Positions 1 to 9,236 are shown, numbered from the stretch's first letter. The stretch is 52,124 bases of DNA from Streptacidiphilus anmyonensis (GCF_000787855.1 NZ_BBPQ01000023.1:56314-108437); one strand, 5' to 3'. Made by a program: numbers and translations. The notes: generated from the sequence alone by a model not told the origin.

Positions 1-792
1 GAGGCGGGCCGCGTCCGTGCTCGGTCCTGGCCCGCCGGTGAGGATGATCTGCTGGTACTTGCTCTGCGCGCTGACGCGGACCGGGGCTCCGTAGAGCCGT
101 CGCTGCGCGGCGCGCTCGAAGGCCCCGCTGCCGGCCCAGGCGAAGCCGAGCACCACGACCACGGCTCCGCTGCACAGTCCGAGCAGCACCCGTTCCCGCG
201 GCGCGGGCTCGCCGCGGAAGAGCCAGAAGGCGATCAGCCCGCCCGCGACCGTGTTGACGACGCCGGTCAGCAGCGCGCCGGTCAGCTGGCCGAGGGTGGG
301 CAGCAGCAGGAACGGGAAGGCGAGGCCGCCGACCAGCGCGCCGACGTAGTCCGCGGCGAAGAGGTCGGCGACGGCACGGCCCGCCTCCTGCCGCCGGATG
401 CGCTGCATCAACGTCATCAGCAGCGGGATCTCCGCGCCGATCAGCAGACCGATCAGGGAGGCGAAGCCGACAAGTGCGGCCTGGTAGTGGCCGATCCAGA
501 CGTAGCAGCCGTACAGGGCGATCACGGAGAGGCCGCCGACGAGCGCGAGCAGGCTCTCGACGAGGGCGAAGGAGGCGGCCGGGCGCAGCGTGAACCGTTT
601 GGCCAGCAGGGAGCCGACGCCCATGGCGCAGACCATCACGGACAGGACCACGGATGCCTCGGTGACGGAATCGCCCAGCAGGTAGCTGCCGAGGGCGACC
701 AGTTCCAGCTCGTAGACCAACCCGCAGGCGGCGCACACGAAGGCCGCGAGCAGCACGAGCAGCCGGGCGGCTCGGGGGGTTGGGTTGATCAC
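1..792 (-). CDS. Polyamine aminopropyltransferase (spermidine synthase-like) with N-terminal membrane domain, partial
   Basis: The 5' part of a minus-strand gene runs off the left edge, leaving 264 codons visible. I take the GTG at 790-792 as the start because an in-frame TAG lies four codons upstream. The visible protein is a polytopic membrane domain with about seven hydrophobic segments (roughly residues 10-32, 40-60, 70-95, 103-122, 145-168, 170-190 and 205-222). It is followed by the start of a soluble domain containing SKYQQIILT, typical of the entry to the aminopropyltransferase fold. In the family this domain transfers an aminopropyl group from decarboxylated S-adenosylmethionine to a polyamine; actinomycete members carry such a membrane module in front. 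The catalytic domain is outside the window, so activity cannot be judged. A DUF2617 gene lies 92 nt upstream on the same strand, a common actinomycete neighbourhood. Confidence 0.82.
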   Translation of the reverse strand, partial: MINPTPRAARLLVLLAAFVCAACGLVYELELVALGSYLLGDSVTEASVVLSVMVCAMGVGSLLAKRFTLRPAASFALVESLLALVGGLSVIALYGCYVWIGHYQAALVGFASLIGLLIGAEIPLLMTLMQRIRRQEAGRAVADLFAADYVGALVGGLAFPFLLLPTLGQLTGALLTGVVNTVAGGLIAFWLFRGEPAPRERVLLGLCSGAVVVVLGFAWAGSGAFERAAQRRLYGAPVRVSAQSKYQQIILTGGPGPSTDAARL

Positions 793-798
793 GCAGAA

Positions 799-804
799 AC
801 GCTA
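799..804 (-). promoter_or_regulatory. Candidate -10 hexamer for a leaderless transcript
   Basis: The minus strand reads TAGCGT, followed by 6 nt and then the GTG start of the aminopropyltransferase gene. This TANNNT-N6-start layout is typical of actinobacterial leaderless mRNAs. No Shine-Dalgarno sequence is visible. No good -35 was recognised. Confidence 0.45.
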
Positions 805-884
805 GGCGACGGACCCGTCCGGGTTCTGCGCCCGGACGAGTGGTCCGCAGATCGTCGCATTGACGTGGCGGACACCTGACCCAA

Positions 885-1424
885 TCATCCGCCGAGTTCT
901 GCGGACTGCCAGTCCCGCCGTCGCAACGTCGAGCGCGTGCACACCAGGCGACCCTCCTGTGGATAGGCGTGCCAGGTGCGCCAGAGGATGCCCTCCTCGT
1001 CGCCGCCCGCGAGCAACGCGGTGAACGCATTCGGGTCGCCCGGGAAGACGCCCGCCAGTCCGTGCGGGTGGTTCTCCACCAAGGCGAGCAACTCCTGGGC
1101 CCGGCAGTCGAAATCATGTTTCGTCAGTTTTTCGATGCGTGCAGCGAATTCGTACTCCCAGCCCCGGACGTGCTCCGCGGCGCGGGCGGGCAGCGGGGTG
1201 CGGCGGCCCGGCATGCAGGCGACCGTCTCGACGCAGGCGTCCTGCCCCTGCTCGCTCTGGTCCAGGACGACCTGGTGGGAGGCGCCGAGAAGGCGCAGTT
1301 GGAGGCTGCCCTGGCCGAGTTCGAGGTCGAGCACGGCGAGGGCGGGGAGCAGGCCGCTCCCCAGGCACCACGCCAGATCCCCGGCACGGGTGTCGGTGTA
1401 GGTCGTTTTGAGGGTGGTGAGCAT
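885..1424 (-). CDS. DUF2617 family protein
   Basis: A 179-residue soluble protein of unknown function. The ATG at 1422-1424 is preceded by GGAG with 6-nt spacing. The sequence (start MLTTLKTTYTDTRAGDLAW, later GWEYEFAARI, HPHGLAGVFPGDPNAF and WRTWHAYPQ) matches what I know of DUF2617 proteins, which in Streptomyces are usually encoded beside a membrane-linked aminopropyltransferase, as here. There is no signal peptide or membrane segment. The neighbourhood hints at a link to polyamine metabolism, but no reaction is known to me and no catalytic motif is evident. Confidence 0.8.
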   Translation of the reverse strand: MLTTLKTTYTDTRAGDLAWCLGSGLLPALAVLDLELGQGSLQLRLLGASHQVVLDQSEQGQDACVETVACMPGRRTPLPARAAEHVRGWEYEFAARIEKLTKHDFDCRAQELLALVENHPHGLAGVFPGDPNAFTALLAGGDEEGILWRTWHAYPQEGRLVCTRSTLRRRDWQSAELGG

Positions 1425-1893
1425 TCTCGGCTCCGCGTACTCGGGTCACTCGACAACGCCGGGGCGCGGCCCCGGCATGCCGTGTCACGGCGCGACACGG
1501 CAAAGAAGTGACATGTCAACGGCATGAATGGCATGAACGGACCGAAGGGCACCGCGGCGGAGAGACATTCGGGGACTCAGGAAGCAGCGAAGCACGAATG
1601 CTCCGTGTCCGTAGGGGATTTACCCATTTTCGACACCGGTCCCCCATCCGGCCCGCAAAATGGAACGAGTTTCCTGGCATCCTGGTGAAGACGCCTTTGA
1701 CGTGCCGCGATTCCCGGTGAACTCACCCGCGATCTCGGTGACATGTGCCCGGCGATCATTCAGTGGGCATATCCGGCAATTTTCCGGCTCCGAGGATCAC
1801 CCGTCCGTGTGCCACCCGAACGGAGCCATGCGCCGTCAGCCCGACCCCGCCCGCTCCCTCCTTCGACGGATCTGGACGGCCCCGCCGGGAGAG
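1425..1893. other. Intergenic region between divergent genes, with hairpins
   Basis: There is no convincing gene in these 469 bases. They should hold the promoters of DUF2617 (leftward) and of the DUF1707/FHA gene (rightward). Two inverted repeats are visible near the left end: arms of GCCGTGTC and GACACGGC at 1479-1486 and 1494-1501, and a GCCGGGG/CCCCGGC hairpin just before them. The perfect 10-bp palindrome TGACATGTCA follows at about 1510. These could be operator or terminator elements. No -35/-10 pair was clear. Confidence 0.4.
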
Positions 1894-2578
1894 ATGACAA
1901 TCAGCTCCATGAGCAACCCCGCCACGCGGCCGCATCCGGAACCGCGCACCTCCGTGCTCCGCATGGGCGAACTCCCTCCGGACGGCCTCCCGGAGGAGCT
2001 CCTGCCCGGCGAGCGCCTCTCCGACGCGGACCGGGAACGGGTGGTCGAGCAGCTGCGCGAGCACGCGGTGCAGGGGCGGCTCTCCCATGACACCTTCCTG
2101 CGCCGGATGGAGTCGGCCTTCACCGCCCGCGCCCGGCACGAGCTCGACGCCCTCACCGCCGACCTGCCCGTCGGCGGGCGGCTCACCCGCGCCCTGACCC
2201 GGACCGTCGGCGCCCTCGCCACCCTCAAGGTGCGGCTCGACAACGCCTGGCGCACACCGCAGTTGCCTGCGCTGCCGCTGCCGCGCAACCCGGCCGGGCC
2301 GGTGAAGAGTCGGACGGCTGCCGGGGTGCGACCTCAAACTCGGCGACGAGTCGGTCTCCCGCGTCCACGCGGAACTGCGGCTGGAGGGCGGCGTCTGGCT
2401 GCTGCGCGACCTCGGCTCGACCAACGGCACGCAGGTCAACGGCTGGCGCGTGATCGGCGCGGTTCCGGTCCGGGCGGGGGACCGGGTCAGCTTCGGCTCC
2501 GTCAGCTTCCGGCTCGCCGCGACGGGCGGGCCGCTCGCGGGCGGACCGTTCTCGGGCGGGTCGGCCGCACGGGCGTGA
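1894..2578 (+). pseudogene. DUF1707 and FHA domain protein, apparent frameshift
   Basis: Two parts of one protein lie in different frames. The first, starting at ATG 1894 or 1909, contains an actinobacterial DUF1707 domain (LSDADRERVVEQLREHAVQG, DTFLRRMESAFTARARHELD). Near base 2313 the frame loses similarity. The shifted frame starts RVGRLPGCDLKLGDESVSRV and continues through HAELRL, DLGSTNGTQVNG and VSFGSVSFRLA, a clear FHA phosphothreonine-binding domain ending at the TGA at 2576-2578. Removing one A from the AAGAG run near 2313-2317 would join them as ...PAGPVRVGRLPG... A stop lies just upstream in the FHA frame, so the FHA part cannot be read from its own upstream frame. This is either a genuine inactivating frameshift, a sequencing error, or less likely programmed slippage. 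The 3' end overlaps the convergent Lrp gene by 77 bases. Confidence 0.72.
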
Positions 2579-3608
2579 CGTAGGGCCCCGGGCCCTTCAC
2601 CGTGCGCATCACGGGCGCCGACTCGATCCGCCGCACGGCGGGCAACGCGGCGATCCTGGTGGTCAGGTAGGTGTAGAGGGCCTGCACGTCCGCGCCGAGC
2701 ACGACGGCGTTGAGGTTGCTCGGGCCGGTGACCGCCGCGACGTAGCCGATCTCGGGGTGAGCGGCCAAGGCCTCGCCCGTGGCCGCCAGTTCGGCGGGTG
2801 CGACGTCGAGCCAGAGCTCCGTCATCGCGTGCACGCCGAAGCGCCGCCAGTCGAGCTCCAGATCGAAGTAGAGCGCGCCGCAGCGGTACAGCTCGTCCAT
2901 CCGGCGGCGCACCGTGCTCGCCGACCAGCCTGTGGCGGCGGCGAGTTCGGGAAAGCCGGCGCGGCCGTCGACGGCCAGGGCGGCGAACAGCCGCCGGTCG
3001 CCGTCGTCGAGCGTCACCCGCGCCCCCTGGGCGAACGGGTCCGGCGCGACGGCCGAGGCGCCGGACCGGCCACCGGGGTGGAGACCGGACTGGGCGCGCA
3101 GCCAGGCGACCTGCTCGGCGTCGAGGGCGCCGGACTTGAGCGCGAGGCTCTGCGGTCCGCCGAAGTAGGTGTGCAGCACGCAGTGCGCGACGATGCCCAC
3201 CACGGCCGGCGTCCGCGGCAGCCGCTGGAGCAGCAGGTCGTCGTGCCGGTCCGGGTGCGCCCTGGTGGAGCAGTTGATCTCGGCGCCGCCGGAGCAGACG
3301 TTGACCCAGGCGGTGTCCTCGCGCCGCGCCAGCGCCTCGGCCAGGTCCAGGGCCGCGGCGGGCGCGCACTGCACCCGCACCATCCAGCGCACCTCGCCGA
3401 GCGCCTCGGGCGAGCTCAGTCCCAGCACCCGCAGCCCCGTCTCCCGCAGCCGGGCATAGCGGCGCGCGACGGTCTGGTCGGAGACGCCGAGCAGCTCGGC
3501 GAGACGACTGAAGGGCACTCGTGCGTCGAGCTGGAGCGCCTGGATCAACTGGCGGTCGAGCGGGTCGAAGGCACCCGGGCGTACCGTGGTGGTGTTGTCG
3601 GATTCCAC
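2502..3608 (-). CDS. Two-module AsnC/Lrp family transcriptional regulator
   Basis: 368 residues, about twice the length of a classical Lrp/AsnC protein (around 150-160). The N-terminal half has an AsnC-type winged HTH (residues about 15-65, FDPLDRQLIQALQLDARV then LGVSDQTVARRYARL) followed by a ligand-binding region. A second HTH appears near residue 205 (LDDGDRRLFAALAVDGRAG then TGWSASTVRRRMDEL) with a second ligand-type domain (VTGPSNLNAVVLG). The protein looks like a tandem Lrp fusion. Lrp regulators usually sense amino acids or related metabolites. The gene is divergent from a DHA2 exporter with 161 bases between, so it probably controls that exporter and itself. GTG start, with a -10-like hexamer 6 nt upstream. 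Confidence 0.88.
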   Translation of the reverse strand: MESDNTTTVRPGAFDPLDRQLIQALQLDARVPFSRLAELLGVSDQTVARRYARLRETGLRVLGLSSPEALGEVRWMVRVQCAPAAALDLAEALARREDTAWVNVCSGGAEINCSTRAHPDRHDDLLLQRLPRTPAVVGIVAHCVLHTYFGGPQSLALKSGALDAEQVAWLRAQSGLHPGGRSGASAVAPDPFAQGARVTLDDGDRRLFAALAVDGRAGFPELAAATGWSASTVRRRMDELYRCGALYFDLELDWRRFGVHAMTELWLDVAPAELAATGEALAAHPEIGYVAAVTGPSNLNAVVLGADVQALYTYLTTRIAALPAVRRIESAPVMRTVKGPGPYVTPVRPTRPRTVRPRAARPSRRAGS

Positions 3609-3614
3609 CCTCTC

Positions 3615-3620
3615 AGGCTA
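3615..3620 (-). promoter_or_regulatory. Candidate -10 hexamer for leaderless Lrp-family transcript
   Basis: TAGCCT on the minus strand, then 6 nt, then the GTG start of the Lrp-type regulator. This fits a leaderless mRNA. It lies in the 161-base divergent region shared with the MFS exporter gene. Confidence 0.45.
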
Positions 3621-3769
3621 GGCAATGTCGAGATCCACCGCAGCAGGGGGTGGTGGCGGTGCCCGTGGCCCCGGCCGGACGCAGGCTGTGGGCCAGGGCC
3701 GGTCGCGTGGACGGGTCCGGCCCACCCCACGACCGACCCCAAGCCCAGTCCCGTCAACCGGAGCCCACC

Positions 3770-5203
3770 GTGCGTAAGTGGATACCGCTCGCAGCCATCT
3801 GCCTCGGCGCGTTCATGCTGCTCGTCGACGTCAGCATCGTGAACGTCGCGCTGCCCAAGATGTCCGCCGACCTGAACTCGTCTTTCACCTCACTGCAATG
3901 GGTGGTGGACATCTACGCGCTGACGCTGGCAGCGCTGCTGATGGTCTGCGGCTCCTTCGGAGACCGGCTCGGCCACCGGCGCCTCTACCTCGCCGGTCTG
4001 GTGGTCTTCGCGGCCGCCTCGCTGGTGTGCGCGCTGGCTCCGGACGCGGCCACGCTGATCACCGCCCGCGCCGTCCAGGGCGTCGGCGGAGCGGCGATGA
4101 TGACCTCCACCACCGCGCTGATCGCGGGCGCCTACCAGGGCCGCGACCGGGGGACCGCCTTCGGCGTCTGGGGCGCCGTCAACGGCGCGGCGGCCGCCGT
4201 CGGCCCGGTTCTCGGTGGGCTGCTCACCGACCAGTTCGGCTGGCGGTCCATCTTCCTGGTCAACCTGCCGATCGCGGCGATCGCCCTCGCCATGACGCTG
4301 GGCAAGGGCCTGCGGCTGCCGCGCCCGCAGGCCGTCGAGGGCCGGGTGGACAGCACCGGCGCGCTGGCCTTCACCGTCTTCGCGGCAGCGCTGACGTACG
4401 GGCTGATCGAGAGCGGCACGCACGGCTGGGGCAGCGCCGTCGTGCTCGGCTCGCTCGGCGGCTCCGCGGTGGCGCTGATCGTCTTCGTCGTCGCCGAACT
4501 GCGGGTCCGCCGCCCGCTGCTGGACCTGTCGCTGCTGCGCAACCGCAGCTTCACCGGCCTGCTGGTCGGCGGGCTGCTGCTGAACGCGGCGGCCTTCGCC
4601 GAGCTCACCTACACCTCGCTCTGGCTCCAGCAGGCCCTGGACCTCTCGCCGTTGGACGCGGGCCTGGCCGTCTCGCCGATGGCCGCGACCGCCTTCGTCG
4701 TTGCCCTGGCCACCGGCCGCTCCCTGCACCGGTTCCCGCCGCAACTCCCCATCGGGGTGGGCCTGCTGTTCATCGGCACTGGCACCCTGCTGCTGACCGC
4801 GGTCTCCGCGGGCTCCGACTGGTCGGCGCTGCTGCCCGGCATGCTCGTCACCGGCGTCGGCGTCGGCCTGTCCACCCCGACGCTCATGGCCACGGCACTG
4901 GCCTCCGTCCCGCCGCAGCGCGCGGGGATGGCCTCCGGAGCCCTCAACACCTCCCGCCAGCTCGGTTACGCCCTCGGCATCGCCGTCCTCGGCACCGTGT
5001 TCCAGCAGCACGCCCACGGCCACTCCGCGCGCTCGGCCTTCGCCGCCGGCCTCCACCCCGTCTTCCTGACGGCCGGCCTCACCGGCCTCGTCGCCGGCCT
5101 CCTGGTCCTCGTCACGGTGCGCCGCCCCCACCTGATGGCCCCGGCCACCCCGGTGGCCACGTCCTCGCCGACGGGCGCCCCGGCGGACAACACCGCGCGC
5201 TGA
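3770..5203 (+). CDS. DHA2-type MFS drug/metabolite exporter
   Basis: 477 residues. The GTG start at 3770 is chosen because CGGAG lies 6-7 nt upstream and the protein then begins directly with the first membrane helix (WIPLAAICLGAFMLLVDVSI). The order of motifs is that of the 14-helix EmrB/QacA family of proton-driven exporters: VNVALP in helix 1, WVVDIYALTLAALLM in helix 2, GDRLGHRRLYLAG in loop 2-3, ARAVQGVGGAAMM in helix 4, and GPVLGGLLTDQFGWRSIFLVNLP in helix 5. Such proteins expel hydrophobic drugs or metabolites across the plasma membrane. The substrate cannot be read from sequence. The divergent Lrp-type gene is the likely regulator, which would favour an amino-acid-like ligand. Confidence 0.9.
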   Translation: MRKWIPLAAICLGAFMLLVDVSIVNVALPKMSADLNSSFTSLQWVVDIYALTLAALLMVCGSFGDRLGHRRLYLAGLVVFAAASLVCALAPDAATLITARAVQGVGGAAMMTSTTALIAGAYQGRDRGTAFGVWGAVNGAAAAVGPVLGGLLTDQFGWRSIFLVNLPIAAIALAMTLGKGLRLPRPQAVEGRVDSTGALAFTVFAAALTYGLIESGTHGWGSAVVLGSLGGSAVALIVFVVAELRVRRPLLDLSLLRNRSFTGLLVGGLLLNAAAFAELTYTSLWLQQALDLSPLDAGLAVSPMAATAFVVALATGRSLHRFPPQLPIGVGLLFIGTGTLLLTAVSAGSDWSALLPGMLVTGVGVGLSTPTLMATALASVPPQRAGMASGALNTSRQLGYALGIAVLGTVFQQHAHGHSARSAFAAGLHPVFLTAGLTGLVAGLLVLVTVRRPHLMAPATPVATSSPTGAPADNTAR

Positions 5204-5238
5204 GCGGCAACACGAAGGCCCGGCCGTGACGCGTGTCG

Positions 5239-7968
5239 TCAGCTGACGGCGTAGCCCTCGACCGAGGCGGTCAGGTCGAACGAGCTCTGCAGGAAGCAGG
5301 AGACCTTGATGTACCCGTTGACGACCGGGAGGTCGACGAGGTCCGCGGCAGGCTGCCCGTTGGCGATGTCGAGCACCATCCCGTCCGAGTGGTCCTCGTC
5401 CACGATCCCGCCCGAGCGCACGTCGACCGCTGAGAGCCGCACGGCCACCTCCGTGGCCGCGGCGGGAATGCCGCCCACCCCCGCCACCTTGATCCAGAGC
5501 GTGCCGGAGTACGGAACCTGAGCGTGCCGGCCGCCGAGCCCGGTCCGGGTGTCGAAGACGGGCGTGGACCTGACCGGGACGAGGGCGTGCAGCGCCTCGT
5601 CCGAGGACGCGGGCAGGTAGTACCCCTCGACCGAGGCGCTCACGGTCGTCGAGCCCGCAGTGTTGTGGATGCTCACAGTGCCGTCCGGGGCGACCGGCAC
5701 GAGCAGGGTCGTGCTGTGCATCTGGCCCGGGTAGCCGTACACGCCGTCGGCTCCGGCGCCCGCGCCCGCGCCGCCCTGGACCGTCACCCGGGTGAACGCC
5801 GTGGTGATCTGCGTGGCCACATTCAGCACCGCCAGCAGGGGACGCTGACCGGGCGGGGTCATGTAGCTCTGGTACCCCGGGGCGGCCTGGAAGCTGACCG
5901 TCGCGCCCGGACCCATCCTGCGCTGCATGACCAGCGCCCAGTGCTGGGTGTCACCCGGGTAGTCCCCGCCCACGAACTCCAGGCCGTGCGCCGACTCCGG
6001 GTTCGTGGTGTCGTAGCCCTCCACCTCAGCCGAGACGTAGGCCTGCCCGGAGAGGTTGGTCAGGTCGACGTAGCCGTCCGCGCCCACGGGCACATGGATC
6101 AGGCTGCTGCTGGACTGCCGTGCGGGGTAGAGCACCGTGGGCTCCGACGGACGGGAGCTTCCGTCCGCGTAGGCCGTCACGGAACCCGCCTGTCCCGCAC
6201 CGACCGCACTGACGTTCAGGACCACCGACGACGGGACGCCCGGCACCCCGTAGCGGTTGGCCACCTGGATCCGGAGGGTACGGCCGGGTGCGACGGCGCC
6301 CTTGACGCCGCCGGTGCCGTGGTAGGTGTCCAACGCCGTGACCGGCGTGGTGCGCACGAACTCCGGCCCGACGCTCAGGGCTCGGCCCACGCTCGCGCTG
6401 CGGCCCGCCGCGTCGGTCACCGCCACCTTGGTCTGGTAGATCCCCGGCTTGGCGTAGGTGTGCGTCAGGTTCCCGCAGCCCGGCAGGGTCGTCCCGTCTC
6501 CGAAGTCGACCGAGCAGGAGCCGAGACTGAACGGCGACAGGTACTGCACGGAGGACAGCGTCACGGCAAGCGGAACGCTGGTGTTCTGCACCGCGAACTG
6601 GGGCGACTGGACCGAGACCGGTCCCGGCGGGCTCACGATCTCGGTGGTGGTGAACCGCTCGGCCTCGCCGGTCGCCGGGGAGACCTCGGTGACCGTCACC
6701 GTGTAGACCTTGCTGCCACCGCCGGGGACGGCACCGTAGGTGTGGCGGACCACGGTGTCCGTGGTCGTGACCGGCTCCGTGCCGTCTCCGAAGTCGAACG
6801 TGCGGGTGACGACGTCGTGCCAAGGGTTGGCATCGCCCGTGGTGAACGAGACGGTCGACCCGTAGGCGACCGCGGCGGGCGCCGCCTTGGGCGTCCACCC
6901 CTGCCACGGGTCCTGAAGCTCGGTGGCGCCGCGGTCGTAGTAACCGGCCCCGGTCCCGGTGTTGGGCACCAGGGTGTCGTCGACGCGGGGTCTTCCGAAG
7001 TAGTCGGTGGTCAGCTCCCCCGGCGCGGCGGCGTCGGCGGAGTCGAGTTCGAGGCGGTCGGAGGAGCCCGGTCCGTTGACCAGCGTCACCGGCCCACCGG
7101 CCAGGTCGTGCTTGCCCTGGCCGCTCGCGGCGGTGAACGGGGACAGGCTGCCGTAGTCCACGCCGGCCCAGGAGTAGAGCGGTCCCGAGCCCACGGTGTA
7201 GTCGACGTTGTAATCCGAGGTCGTGGTCGCGGCGGAGTCGGCCGAAACGGTGATCGGGCCCTCGACGTCGTCGTTCTCCAGGACCGTTCCGCTCGCCGAC
7301 TGATCGACCTGGACCGGCACGGCTGAGCCCATGAAGGCGTCGCTGACGACGTCGGTGCCGGTCGCGCCGTGCACCGCCACGCCCGGCGTGCCGCCGTTCG
7401 TCTCGATCATGTCGGTCGTGATGACGACGCCCTGAGCCCCGGGGTCGACCTCGGCCGCGCTGACGCCGTTCGCCTGGACGCTCGAGCGGCTGACGGTGAC
7501 CTTCGAACTCCCCGCTCCCACGACCAGGCCGGGAGTCGTGCCCCCGTTGAGGGTGTCGAAGTCGAGCGCGACCGTCGAGGAGGAGTCGATCCGCACGGCG
7601 CCGAGGAACATCCGGTCCAGACTCACGTCGTGGACACCACTCACCGTCAGGCTGTCGAACCGCACGCTGCCGGTGTACTGGCCGGTGAACCTGATCGGTG
7701 CGCCGTCATCGCCCGAGCGGGTCAGGCGAAGCGCACCGTAGCTGCCGGCGGTCACATGGACGGTGTCACCCGCCTGGGCGGCGTCCGCGGCGGCCTGCGC
7801 CGTGCAGTACGGCTGCGCGGCGCTGCCGGACCCGCCGTCCGAGCAGGATGCGTTCGAGCCGTCGACGTACAGGTCGCTCCCGGTGGCGGCGGCCGACGAC
7901 ACGGGCAGCGTCAGACCGGTCGCCACCACCGCAAGCACCAGCGCACCGGACATACGAGCACGCTTCAT
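5239..7968 (-). CDS. Secreted beta-helix / PKD-domain protein
   Basis: 909 residues from the ATG at 7966-7968, which has a GGGGGA ribosome site 4 nt upstream; a GTG 12 bases earlier is possible. A signal peptide is clear (KR, hydrophobic stretch, then SSAAATG). Residues about 35-330 form a right-handed parallel beta-helix-like region beginning with VDGSNASCSDGGSGSAAQP, as in pectate-lyase-like extracellular proteins. Two PKD-like domains follow (FDFGDGTEPV...RHTYG and SVDFGDGTTLPGCG...HTYAKPG). The last about 365 residues are three divergent copies of a beta-rich repeat, each ending in VEGYD, VEGYYLP or VEGYAVS. There is no sortase signal or C-terminal membrane anchor. The role may be polysaccharide binding or surface structure; no catalytic residues were identified. 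Convergent with the MFS gene. Confidence 0.82.
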   Translation of the reverse strand: MKRARMSGALVLAVVATGLTLPVSSAAATGSDLYVDGSNASCSDGGSGSAAQPYCTAQAAADAAQAGDTVHVTAGSYGALRLTRSGDDGAPIRFTGQYTGSVRFDSLTVSGVHDVSLDRMFLGAVRIDSSSTVALDFDTLNGGTTPGLVVGAGSSKVTVSRSSVQANGVSAAEVDPGAQGVVITTDMIETNGGTPGVAVHGATGTDVVSDAFMGSAVPVQVDQSASGTVLENDDVEGPITVSADSAATTTSDYNVDYTVGSGPLYSWAGVDYGSLSPFTAASGQGKHDLAGGPVTLVNGPGSSDRLELDSADAAAPGELTTDYFGRPRVDDTLVPNTGTGAGYYDRGATELQDPWQGWTPKAAPAAVAYGSTVSFTTGDANPWHDVVTRTFDFGDGTEPVTTTDTVVRHTYGAVPGGGSKVYTVTVTEVSPATGEAERFTTTEIVSPPGPVSVQSPQFAVQNTSVPLAVTLSSVQYLSPFSLGSCSVDFGDGTTLPGCGNLTHTYAKPGIYQTKVAVTDAAGRSASVGRALSVGPEFVRTTPVTALDTYHGTGGVKGAVAPGRTLRIQVANRYGVPGVPSSVVLNVSAVGAGQAGSVTAYADGSSRPSEPTVLYPARQSSSSLIHVPVGADGYVDLTNLSGQAYVSAEVEGYDTTNPESAHGLEFVGGDYPGDTQHWALVMQRRMGPGATVSFQAAPGYQSYMTPPGQRPLLAVLNVATQITTAFTRVTVQGGAGAGAGADGVYGYPGQMHSTTLLVPVAPDGTVSIHNTAGSTTVSASVEGYYLPASSDEALHALVPVRSTPVFDTRTGLGGRHAQVPYSGTLWIKVAGVGGIPAAATEVAVRLSAVDVRSGGIVDEDHSDGMVLDIANGQPAADLVDLPVVNGYIKVSCFLQSSFDLTASVEGYAVS

Positions 7969-8057
7969 ACCATCCCCCACCCCTGATCAACACAGACAGC
8001 GCGGGGATCCTGCCACACAGCCGCCGTGGCGCAAAGTCGCTTTCCCCCGGCCGGAAT

Positions 8058-9224
8058 TCAGCGCAGTGCGGCGAGCCGGGAGACGGCGTCCTCAAGGACC
8101 GAGTCCTGCTTGCAGAAGGTGAAGCGCACCTGGGAGCGGCCCGCGTCCGGGTCGTCGTAGAAGACCGAGTTGGGGATCGCCACCACGCCGCAGCGCTCCG
8201 GCAGGGCGCGGCAGAACGCGTAGGCGTCCTTCTCACCGAACGGCGCGGTGTCGGTGGTGATGAAGTACGTGCCCTGGGGCTCGTAGACCTCGAAGCCGGC
8301 CGCGCGCAGGCCGCTCCCCAGGAGATCGCGCTTGCGCTGGAGGTCGGCCCGGAGGGTGGCGAAGTAGGAGTCCGGGAGGCGCAGAGCCTCCGCGACGGCG
8401 TACTGGAACGGACCGGCGCTGACGTAGGTCAGGTACTGCTTCGCGGTGCGGACGGCGGCCACGAGCTCGGGCGTGGCGGTGACCCAGCCGACCTTCCATC
8501 CGGTGAAGGAGAAGGTCTTGCCCGCCGAGGAGATGGAGACCGTCCGCTCGCGCATACCGGGGAGCGAGACGAGCGGTCGGTGCGTGGACGGGGCGAAGAC
8601 CAGGTGCTCGTAGACCTCGTCCGTGACGACCAGCAGGTCGTGCTCGACGGCGAGTTCGGCGATGGCGGCCAGCTCGTCGCCGGTCAGCACCATGCCGGTC
8701 GGGTTGTGCGGGGAGTTGAGCAGCAGCAGCCGGGTGCGCGGCGTGATCAGCGCGCGGAGCCGGTCCAGGTCCGGACGGAAGGACGGCGCACGGAGCGTCA
8801 ACGGGACGCGGGTGGCGCCGGCCATGGCGATGCAGGCGGCGTAGGAGTCGTAGAAGGGCTCGAAGGCGATCACCTCGTCGCCCGGCTCCAGCAGGGCCAG
8901 CAGCGCGGCGGCGATCGCCTCGGTCGCGCCGGCGGTGACCAGTACCTCGGTGTCCGGGTCGTATGCGAGGCCGTGGAAGCGCTGCTGGTGCTCGGCGATG
9001 GCCGCCCTCAGCTCCGGGATGCCGGGCCCCGGCGGGTACTGGTTGCCCCGCCCCGACAGCACCGCGTCCGCCGCGGCCTGCGCGATCTCGCGCGGACCGT
9101 CGGTGTCCGGAAAGCCCTGGCCCAGGTTGATCGAGCCCGTGGCGGTGGCGAGCGCGGACATCTCCGCGAAGATCGTCGTCCCCATGCCCGCCAGTCGGCG
9201 GTTCAGCAGCGGCCTGTCGCTCAT
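8058..9224 (-). CDS. PLP-dependent aminotransferase, class I/II (fold type I)
   Basis: 388 residues, a normal length. Motifs in order: GSINLGQGFPDTDGP at the N-terminus, NQYPPGPGIPELRAAIA, TAGATEAIAAALLAL, NSPHNPTGMVLTGDEL (PLP ring contact), TDEVYEHLVF, and SSAGKTFSFTGWKVGW, where the lysine forms the Schiff base. This subgroup includes kynurenine/methionine aminotransferases (YbdL-like) and proteins called N-succinyldiaminopimelate aminotransferase (DapC) in actinomycetes. Sequence alone does not separate these substrates. The ATG start at 9222-9224 is preceded by a -10-like TATGCT with 6-nt spacing and no Shine-Dalgarno sequence, so a leaderless mRNA is likely. The neighbouring genes are unrelated, so context does not help. 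Confidence 0.92.
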   Translation of the reverse strand: MSDRPLLNRRLAGMGTTIFAEMSALATATGSINLGQGFPDTDGPREIAQAAADAVLSGRGNQYPPGPGIPELRAAIAEHQQRFHGLAYDPDTEVLVTAGATEAIAAALLALLEPGDEVIAFEPFYDSYAACIAMAGATRVPLTLRAPSFRPDLDRLRALITPRTRLLLLNSPHNPTGMVLTGDELAAIAELAVEHDLLVVTDEVYEHLVFAPSTHRPLVSLPGMRERTVSISSAGKTFSFTGWKVGWVTATPELVAAVRTAKQYLTYVSAGPFQYAVAEALRLPDSYFATLRADLQRKRDLLGSGLRAAGFEVYEPQGTYFITTDTAPFGEKDAYAFCRALPERCGVVAIPNSVFYDDPDAGRSQVRFTFCKQDSVLEDAVSRLAALR

Positions 9225-9230
9225 GAGCGC

Positions 9231-9236
9231 AGCATA
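9231..9236 (-). promoter_or_regulatory. Candidate -10 hexamer for leaderless aminotransferase transcript
   Basis: TATGCT on the minus strand, 6 nt before the ATG of the aminotransferase gene. Confidence 0.5.

Noticed and set aside
885-1552. Several overlapping frames on both strands at DUF2617
   Set aside because: Only the 179-residue minus-strand frame has family resemblance and a ribosome site.
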